In this document: in pieces, positions 56,545 to 64,000 of the stretch | Position numbering within the stretch: the first letter of the stretch is position 1 | Layout of the letters: each line of letters opens with the position of its first letter | From: Lepas anatifera | Lineage: Eukaryota; Arthropoda; Thecostraca; Lepadidae | DNA length: 64,000 nucleotides | NCBI GenBank assembly: GCA_034440635.1 | Contig: JAOTON010001605.1 | Coordinates: forward strand, 186,001-250,000 | Direction of reading: 5' to 3' | Position numbers and translations under genes: made by a program | Notes under the pieces: generated by a model | Seen by the model: the letters and a program-made list of their open reading frames with translations, nothing else | Databases searched by the model: none | Told to the model about the DNA's origin: nothing

Positions 56545-57826
56545 TTAACCAACTCCTAATACAGCCGCAGATTTTGCCCATTTCATGAAGCCTGGCCTAA
56601 GATTAAAAGTATCATTTTTAGCTATATGTGCTGCTTCTGTAGCTTTCCTATTATCTTTGTTTTTACAAACTGCTATAATTTTAGCTCTATCCCAGTTTGG
56701 TAGATGATTTGTTTTCATGGAATGTATGACAAATGCACTGAATTCTGAGTTGTTTCGAAGGTCTCTTCTATGTTCTTTTAATCTTGTTTTTAGACCCCGT
56801 CCTGTTTCACCTATGTACGATTTCGTACACGACCCGCACGGCACCTGGTACACTACACTTTTTGGTTCTGAGTCACCTGATCTTTCTTTTTCGCTAAGAT
56901 GCTACTAAGTTTTTTACCGGAACAAAATGCTACTTTGCAACCCGTTTCTTCAAGTTTGTTTGCAATAATTTCAGCTGGTTTGGAGTAAGGTATCGTAACA
57001 CATCGTATCTGTTCCTTTTTGTTGGATTTCGCGGATCGTTTTCTTATATCTAGAGCTTTCTTTTTCATATTTATCAGAAATCCTCTCGGATATTTTAGCT
57101 TCGTGAACGAGGTCATAATATGTTCTATCTCTTCTTGCAGGTATTCATCACTACAAATACGGAAGGCCCTAAGAAAAATTCTAATACTACTCCTCGTTTC
57201 ACCCTATCACTGTGACCTGAGTAATAATGTACATAGCATTCCTTGTTCGTTGGCTTTCGATATACTTTGAATTTAACTTCGGCACTCCTAACAATCTCTG
57301 TGTCAAGGAAAGCTAGAGTTCTCTGATGTTCTTTTTCAATGGTGAACTGGATTTTTGGATCAACTGAGTTTAGTTGATTGAGTTTAGTTTCTAGGTCCAT
57401 ATCATTGGGGACTACAACTAATATGTCATCGACATATCGAGCCCAGATCACATTTGACCCCATTATCTCTAGGTAATGATGTTTTTCAAGCCATTCCATG
57501 TATAGGCATGCAGCAACTGGGCTTAACGGTGAACCCATCGCAAGACCACTGTGTTGAAAGTACTCATCCGAGTTGAAAGTGAAACCACCAAAATTCATGC
57601 ACATTTTTAGCAATTTTAAATAGTCTTGTTTTGGTAAGGGCAGTTGGTCAGGGTTCATGTTCTTTGTTACGGATTCGATAGCTTTCATTGCCCCCTCTAC
57701 TGAAACGTTCGTAAATAATGATTTAACATCAAAACTGGCTAGAAACTTATCTGAGAAGTCGATGTCCTTAATTTTCATCATGAGGTCATCAGTATTCTGG
57801 AGGTGTGCGTCGCTGACGGCACCCAA
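56545..57826 (-). pseudogene. Penelope-like RT plus GIY-YIG protein, two frame breaks
   Basis: The RT begins upstream with KAKVLARPISSS. It shows motif A (SFDVKSLFTNV), motif B (HSGLAMGSPLSPVAACLY), motif C (YVDDILVVV) and the downstream LAFLDTEI. A linker with FTKLKYPRGFL and a CVTIPYSKP region follows, then the GIY-YIG nuclease: YQVPCGSC, KSYIGETGRGLKTRLKEHRRD. Reading shifts by one base at a T-run near 57175 and again at an A-run near 56862. In both places one additional base of the same run would continue the conserved text. The N-terminal RT fingers are absent. It is an inactive or mis-assembled copy. Confidence 0.88.
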
Positions 57827-57910
57827 CGAGCTTGATATGGGTCTTGCTAATACTTTGGCTTTACTTGTTTTCTGTGTTTTAACTTTTACCTGGTGTATGA
57901 ATGTGCCTCA

Positions 57911-58809
57911 TGCCAGATTTCAATTCATGTCTGCGAAGCATGGCAACAGGTAAGACCAGTCTCACCAGCTATATGGAATAGCACCATATGCACCATATGC
58001 TGCCTGTAAAATTTGCATCAAACCAGGTTGAGGTAGAAACACACTGGCACCCTAGTATGCATAGCATGGCACCTTTGGCGAGATCTTGTTGGTACAAGTG
58101 TCTGAAAAGACTGAGACTGGTGCAAATTTTGGAGAAAACAAAATGGTCCCTTGTTTGAACAAGGGACTGGCGAGAGAGCTAATAGGTACTAAAACCAAGT
58201 AGAATATGCAGAAGAGAGAAATTAAAATGGAAAAAACAAATATAATACTGTCCTCTGTTTTTAGGTAGGTTCAGAGCATTTTCTCCCTGGTTTGGCTCAA
58301 ATTTTGGGTGGCTAATGGTGCGATCATTCTACCATAGAAGGGAGATCTTCAAGAGAGGTATAGGGCGAGCAATACCGAAAGAGAGATCTAGAGCAAGCAA
58401 TACGAGATAAATTTGTTGATTGTATTCAGCTTGTGCTTGCCATCATGCCTGAATGTATTGAAATGAAGTTCAATATCTACTTGTCAGTCTTCTGGGAGAC
58501 ACAATTCCAGTTTAGGTTGCAGTGTAAAAGTATGTGCTATTTTCTATTTAGAACTGGCACATGTCTTTTGCTACCAGGCTCCTTACTTTTCCTTCCTGTC
58601 ATTTCCTATTGACTGTACTTGTGAGGTAAGGAAGCCAATCAGGTAGAATTCATGTAAGAACACAGCAGGTTTCAATAAGATCTCGTTGCGGCAGACTTGG
58701 TACTGGTTTTAGTTTGGGGCAGTTTTTTCTGTCTTGAGAAAGAAAGAATGTTTGCTGCTGAGTCTGACAGTTTGGGCAGGGCTGACACACTATTAAGTAA
58801 AAATGCAAT
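57911..58809. other. Non-coding, nothing recognised
   Basis: A small palindrome (TCCCTTGTTTGAACAAGGGA) lies at about 58151. No gene was seen. Confidence 0.35.
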
Positions 58810-58817
58810 ATGATGGG

Positions 58818-58970
58818 CAGTGGTGAATCCAAGAGGGCTAGGAGGGCTCAAGCCCCCTCAAAATGTCTGAGTACCTATATTAAATGCATAGCTGGAGGCT
58901 GTGCGAGGTAGTGGCAAGGGAGGCCCGAGCCCCCCACCCCCCCCAAAATGCACTCTTGGAACTGCCACTG
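58818..58970. mobile_element. MITE, 153 bp, hAT-type ends
   Basis: The termini CAGTGGTGAATCCAAGA and TCTTGGAACTGCCACTG are inverted with few mismatches. The flanking octamers ATGATGGG and ATGATAGA agree at six of eight bases, a decayed target duplication. Confidence 0.65.
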
Positions 58971-58978
58971 ATGATAGA

Positions 58979-60800
58979 TGATAGGAAAACAAGTAAAGAT
59001 GGGTGACAAATTTCAGCTCCACTGAAAAGAAGTCTGCTCCAGCTACCAAATTTCTGCCCCAATTAGGGCAGGATTTGAGCTGCCCTAAATATCTCACCCA
59101 GTCTCCTGGACATTCTGCAGACTGGTCATTCTGTATAGCAGGTGCAACTTGTTTGGTCGGTTTTTCAATTATCATTTTGTTCAAGTTGAATGTGATTAAT
59201 CTATAGTGTGTCAAAACTGGTTTTTGCTAATGTGCAGAGTAAAAAATACAGTTTTGAAAATGTAGTGAGTGAGGGAGAGGAAAATTAAAAAGTTCAGTTT
59301 GGCGAAAGTCGATATCACTTGGTTTTATCGGTCAGCAATTCATTTCAGATAAAAGACCCCAACGAGTTCTTGGAAATATGCCCCAGGAATTTTTAGATGA
59401 ATGACCCAAGGTAAGGTACAGGTTATGACCCTTTCTTTGGAAATATATGGAGAGAACACAAATTTGATGAAATATAGTCTTGCAATCTTTAGCATGTGAC
59501 CTCTAATAGGTCATCTGGGGCTTTTCAGCTGTTCTTCAGACTTAGACCAATGACTTGCTAGAAAATGATGATGTAGCCTGGATTTTTAATCACGTACGAA
59601 TTTCCATTGCCAGTTAATTAATATGCATATTTAACATGTTAAGTCAGATGATGACCGTGAGCTGACCTGAGGTCATGCCATTTTTGCATTTTGATATATC
59701 AGGGTCATGCTGTACATAATTATGTAATGAGAGAGATCATATGGTGCTTAAAGCTTAAAGATCGTGTGGCGTTTAAAGAGTCCAACCCAATTAAATCGCG
59801 ACCCAGGTAACCTCAGATCCACCGCCGCTGCGGCCGCTGTGAGGGGGGGGCTTTTGAGAACAACTCTGTTTTACACTCCGGTTTTATCGGCCTTCTTTTA
59901 GCGCAACAAGCTTGCCTTACATGCATTTCGAAATGGTTTCCGCACTCCGTGACCTGATCTAACCCCAATTTTCTGATCACAATTTCTCGAATTGATCACC
60001 CTACATGTGTGCAAAGCGGCGAACTTTTGACTTCAATCGGTGCGGAATCATTCTCGAAAAAAACCAGAAGGTTCGATGTGACCCCCTTAAGTTGGTGAGT
60101 TGGGAGCTGGTGAAGACGTAAGGAGCAGGGGCTGAAAGCTATTAAAGCTCAAACACATCGGAAGAATTTAATGAGGGGATTTAATGAGTGACAAGTATTA
60201 ACCCTCCCCAGTGGAGAGGCGGTTGACGCCCCCCCTCCTTTCCCTAAGGTTTTGCCGGCGACACGACAAAACGGCGGCGCGAAGCGCTACCGTACTTGGC
60301 ACAGCTTATCCTCAATCAATTCTACAACTTTTCTGAAAGTTTCAGGGGATTCACGAGGATACATTGAGCTCCAAAAATCGATTACTTCATGAAAAGAGTC
60401 TGTCCCTTTTATTGAGTCGAATTAGTGTATCTGGTGAGGTATTGAAACAAATGATGGTGCTTGATTTTTAACACATCGATAATGACCGGTTGTAGGAGCG
60501 TGATTCTTAATGAATGCAACCCAAACGTTACTTATAACGGAAGACACGTGGGCTCAACGGTAGCGATTAACGCAGATAACAAGAAATGTTTGAAGGGCCT
60601 GATTGTAGCCGCTTGCTTTTATGTAGGGATCTCGTTATAATTTGTGTTATTGTTATGGACATACCATGGGCGTGGGAACCGGACAGCCACTGCCACCCCC
60701 CCCAACTTTACTTTTCTGCATTGAGCCCCCTGGATCAGAATGGCTACAACCTTAATATGAAACGTAGAACAAACGGGGGCTTGCGGCTTGTCTGTGTAAC
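58979..60800. other. Non-coding, includes inverted TGACC-rich repeat
   Basis: 59930-60090 is an inverted relative of 36530-36660. TGACC/AGGTCA half-sites are frequent around 59640-59720. The rest is unassigned. Confidence 0.45.
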
Positions 60801-61070
60801 GTGTTGAGCGCTTCTAAGGGACCTCTTGAGCGCGTTTGGGGGCATACGGAGCATGTTTGGCCCCTCGAGCTGGTTTGCGAGCCCCCTAGCTGGGCTGCCA
60901 CCCTGAGCAACTGGTGTGAGGCCATTTGAGCGTGTTCAGGAGCCTCTTGAACTAGTCGGTGGCCACCTAAATTGGCCTGGGGCCCCTGAGCTGATCTCGA
61001 AAACTCCTAGCTTCTCTGGGACCTCTGAGATATTCTAGGGGCTCTGAACTAGTCCAGAACACTTGAAGCC
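60800..61070 (+). repeat. Diverged GAGCTGGT-type minisatellite
   Basis: Phrases such as CCCCTCGAGCTGGTTTGCGAG and CCTGGGGCCCCTGAGCTGAT relate this short array to the one at 14300-15473. It lies just upstream of the hAT-like gene. Confidence 0.6.
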
Positions 61071-61145
61071 ACAAGTGGAATCCGCAAGCAGAAGCCGACA
61101 AGAGGTCGGTACATTCTTGTGATTTTATTATTCCTTTCCTTGCAG

Positions 61146-63543
61146 ACCTCTCCCCTCCTACTGCTCCTTCGGCTGTGATTCAGCGTACGGCTCCGATCCA
61201 GCCTACATCTTCTACGGCTCCAACCCTGCCTAGGACTCCTACGGCTCCAATCAAGCCTACGGCTCTAACCCTGCCTACGGCTCCTACGGCTCCGATCAAG
61301 CCTACGTTTCCAGTCCTCCCTACGACTCCGATCAAGCCTGCGGCTCCAATCCTGCCTACGGCTCCGATCCAGCCTACGTCTTCTACGACTCCGATCCAGC
61401 CTGCAGCTCCTACAGGTCCGATCCAACCCTTTCACACGGCTCTGATCCATCCCTCCGATTTCGGAAACTTCCTGTCCAAAAAGCACGACAATGATGCAGT
61501 AAGGAAAGCTCTCACGAACCGATGGGCGCCGGAAGAAAAGGGAGAGTTCCCTGTGTCACACCACATTCGCGGTGGGGAGCGGCGCAGTCGGCGTGCGAAC
61601 CCCGACCACCTGAAGCGCTTCCCTTGGCTGGCCATTTCTAGGCATGAGGAGCACTGGGGGGCGTGGTGTGCTAACTGCGCGCTCATGGGTCAAACGGAGG
61701 CAGGCGGAAGGAATGCGCCTAACCAGAAGCTGGGAAATCTAGTGACTCGCCCTCTCCGGGACTTTTCCGACTTGACCGGGAACAAAGGCGCCCTCAGCGT
61801 ACACCAGGAGGCAAAGTACCACCAGTCAGCAACTGCAGCCGTCTCAGACTATCTACAAAGGCTAGAGAGCAACCAAGAGGTAACAACCGTCCTCTTATCC
61901 GCCAAAAAACGGGAGATCGAGCGTACGCGGGCAGGACTGGCCAGCATAGTGGATACCATCAAACTCGCTGCCATCCAAAACATACCCCTTCGCGGCCACA
62001 GAGACGACGGCCGTATCGACCCATCGGGCGAAATCCCCAGCAACAACGACGGAAATTTCCGCACGCTGCTCCGACTCCGCCTACAGAGTGGTGACTCGGC
62101 CCTACAAGAGCACCTAAGAGCTGCTTCCAGCACTGCTCTCTACACAAGCAGGACCGCCCAAAACGAGATTCTGCGTGATATGCTTGAAATCATAACGCAA
62201 AAGATCGCGAGCAAGGTCGAAGCATCGCCGCTGTGGGCACTGTTGGCGGACGAGACGACGGATAGGGCCAACAGAGAGCAGTTAACCGTCGTGGTCAGGT
62301 ACTTGGATACCACAGCGGGAAAATGTGCAGTGCGCGAAGACCCTGTAGCTTTAGTGGATGTCTTCGATGAGCTGGGTGCCGTGGACGCTGGAGTAGAAGT
62401 GAAGCTCTCTGGGGAGAACCTGGGCAGGGTGATCTTGGCCATTACCGAGCGTGTCGGCCTGAACAAAAAATACCTCATAGCCCAGTGCTATGACGGTGCT
62501 GCAGCAATGTCGAGCGTCAAGGTCGGCGTTGCTGCGCAGGTGCTAAAAAGTGGCCCCGCTGGCTCACTACTACCACTGCGCGATGCATGGTCTCAACCTC
62601 GCCACCTCCAAAGTCAACACCGTGGGCGCTGTTCGGAACGCCATGGGGACGATGGAGGCTGTCATCACCTTCGTTAGCGACGGTGCCAAACGTGGCGTTA
62701 TGCTGAAGCAGGCGCAGAGGAAAACGGGCCGGCAGCGGCAGAGCCTGGTCACACTGTGCCATACGCGGTTCGTCGAGCGACACACGGCTGTGCAGCGCTT
62801 CTGCGACCAGTTCGGTGCCATTGTCGAAGCCCTGAAGATGATGACGGAGTGGCCGGACACCAAAACAAGCTCCAAGGCTGCAATGATGCTGTCTGCCATG
62901 GGCTCCTCTGACTTCCTGGTGGGGATCGCGGTCGTCAAAACGCTGGCCGGGCTGCTCCGACCAGTGTCTCTCGCCCTTCAAGAGCAGGGTGCTGATTTAG
63001 TTCGCACCATGGAGCTGGTAGGTGCAACTGCTGACGCACTTGTGAACCTGCGGGAGGCCGAAGCATTCGTGCCACTGATGACAGAGGCCCAGACAATGGG
63101 GAAGGAGCTGGAGGTGGAGCTGAGCAAGCCCCGAACCGCATACCGTTCCACCTGCAGGGCAAATGCAGGCGAGGACCTGGATGTCACAGGCTATTACCGC
63201 ATTAACGTGATGCTGCCGGCGCTGGATGCTGTCCGCACTGACATGGAGAGCCGATTTGGTGTCCGTCAGTCACCCGCTGGCAAGACCCACCCCAAACAGG
63301 CCTTTGCACTCGCTCATCTCCTGCCCGCGAGAGTGACCAGCACTTCATGGGAGGATGTGCGCCAGGCCTGGGAACTCTTCCAGTCGTTGCTGCCAGACAG
63401 CTCGGATGCTCTGGCGAAGGCCGAGCTGCAGGTGTGGGGGGCGATGTGGCGTCGCGACGAGGGGACGCCGCCGTCTACGGCCGTCTCAGCCCTCGACCGA
63501 TGCCCACCGATCTCCCTCCCCATCATCCATCGTCTGCTGCAGG
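61146..63543 (+). CDS. TTF zinc-finger/hAT transposase-like protein, internal exon, one frame break
   Basis: The exon follows a good acceptor (TTTCCTTGCAG at 61145). It opens with about 85 residues of Thr/Pro repeats (TAPIQPT, TAPIKPT). A TTF-type zinc finger (RFPWLAIS, WGAWCANCALMG, then LSVHQEAKYH) is followed by a DUF4371-like hAT core: LADETTD with the first catalytic Asp, and CYDGAAAMSS with the second. At the A-run 62545-62549 the frame shifts by one and continues PLAHYYHCAMHGLNLA, HTRFVERH and onward to IHRLLQ. There a donor-like CAG/GTTAGC (63541) precedes the expected dimerisation motif, which is not seen. This resembles THAP12/ZMYM-type relatives. It could be a mobile or a domesticated gene. 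No TIRs were seen in the window. Confidence 0.75.
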
Positions 63544-64000
63544 TTAGCACCTTCATGCCCACTTGGAATGCAGCCTTATTTCTCCGAAGACAAACTGTTT
63601 GATTTAAAAATTAGGAACAATATCTAAGTGTCAATACCTTTTTTAGATACAGGGGGTAAAAGTTATAACTGGGATCTATGCGTATATTGCAGGTAAAAAC
63701 ATCACGAAAGAATGCTTACCATGACATGTCGAGTATAAAAACGCTGAATTTTTGTAACAAACGGCCTCTTATCTTATATTTTTTATCAAGTGTAGATTTT
63801 GGGGGTGATAGCGTGGTGTGGTACATATGCCACCCTCGGCTAGGCGACGGGCTGTGGCTCAATTCCGGCGTACCTCTCTTAGTAAGTTTCTTTGATTATC
63901 CATAATCGCTATCAGCAGATTATCCACCCTGATGTTTATCTCAGAACTACAAAAGCTATAATTATATCAGTGGTGGTCACTGTAATAGTTGCAGTGGCTT
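63544..64000. other. Probable intron after the hAT-like exon
   Basis: AT-rich sequence without the AERSFS-type dimerisation segment expected next. The following exon presumably lies beyond the window. Confidence 0.4.

Larger units (their letters stand above)
56204..57910 (-). mobile_element. Penelope-like retroelement, 5' incomplete
   Basis: The reverse transcriptase is followed by a GIY-YIG nuclease, the defining Penelope-like order, read on the minus strand. Upstream coding sequence fades near 57910. Downstream the sequence ends in a hammerhead-like motif (56241-56265). Confidence 0.85.

Overview
The window reads as nuclear DNA of an invertebrate animal. It has spliced genes, tRNA-derived SINEs, LINE, LTR, Penelope-like and DNA transposons, AT microsatellites and long minisatellites, and no bacterial operons. 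An arthropod, perhaps an aquatic crustacean, fits best: a SID-1-type dsRNA-transport gene (SIDT) sits beside RNase H-bearing LINEs and TTF-type hAT transposases. That placement is inference from gene content and is not firm.

Layout. 1-3.5 kb: mostly non-coding, with a hAT-type MITE and a THAP zinc-finger exon (minus strand). 3.6-10.2 kb: a Ty3/Gypsy retrotransposon on the minus strand (gag, protease, RT/RNase H, integrase) with a promoter-bearing putative 5' LTR but no recognisable 3' LTR. 10.45-24.84 kb: a region bounded by inverted copies of a 14-bp end, each with an (AT)n tract outside it. It holds a decayed gene fragment of an unclassified repeat family (11.0-11.5 kb) and a composite TIR element at 12402-23960 with a perfect 8-bp target duplication. 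That element carries a roughly 530-bp satellite and a 20-bp minisatellite. A full-length 6.8-kb LINE (15486-22307, both ORFs open, 12-bp target duplication), a SINE with a 16-bp duplication and a 245-bp MITE with an 8-bp duplication have inserted into it. 25.6-28.8 kb: a spliced gene of an unclassified family with possible DDE-transposase residues. 29-37.8 kb: SINE, microsatellites, a duplicated exon-like segment, hairpins and a 26-bp minisatellite. 37861-43918: a second composite hAT-type element with a perfect 16-bp TIR and 8-bp duplication, again filled with a 20-21-bp minisatellite. 44.7-50 kb: a 37-bp satellite, two SINEs and a palindromic Penelope-like remnant. 53.1-54.9 kb: the transmembrane half of SIDT, the only clear conventional host gene. 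56.2-57.9 kb: a Penelope-like element (RT plus GIY-YIG). 61.1-63.5 kb: a TTF-zinc-finger/hAT transposase-like gene with splice signals at both ends.

How they relate. Most of the window is nested mobile DNA. The LINE, which looks intact, probably supplied the machinery for the SINE whose 3' tail it resembles. Most long reading frames other than the LINE are broken by single-base shifts. Six of eight shifts behave as one missing base, four of these exactly at A/T homopolymers, so part of the apparent decay may be sequencing or consensus error.
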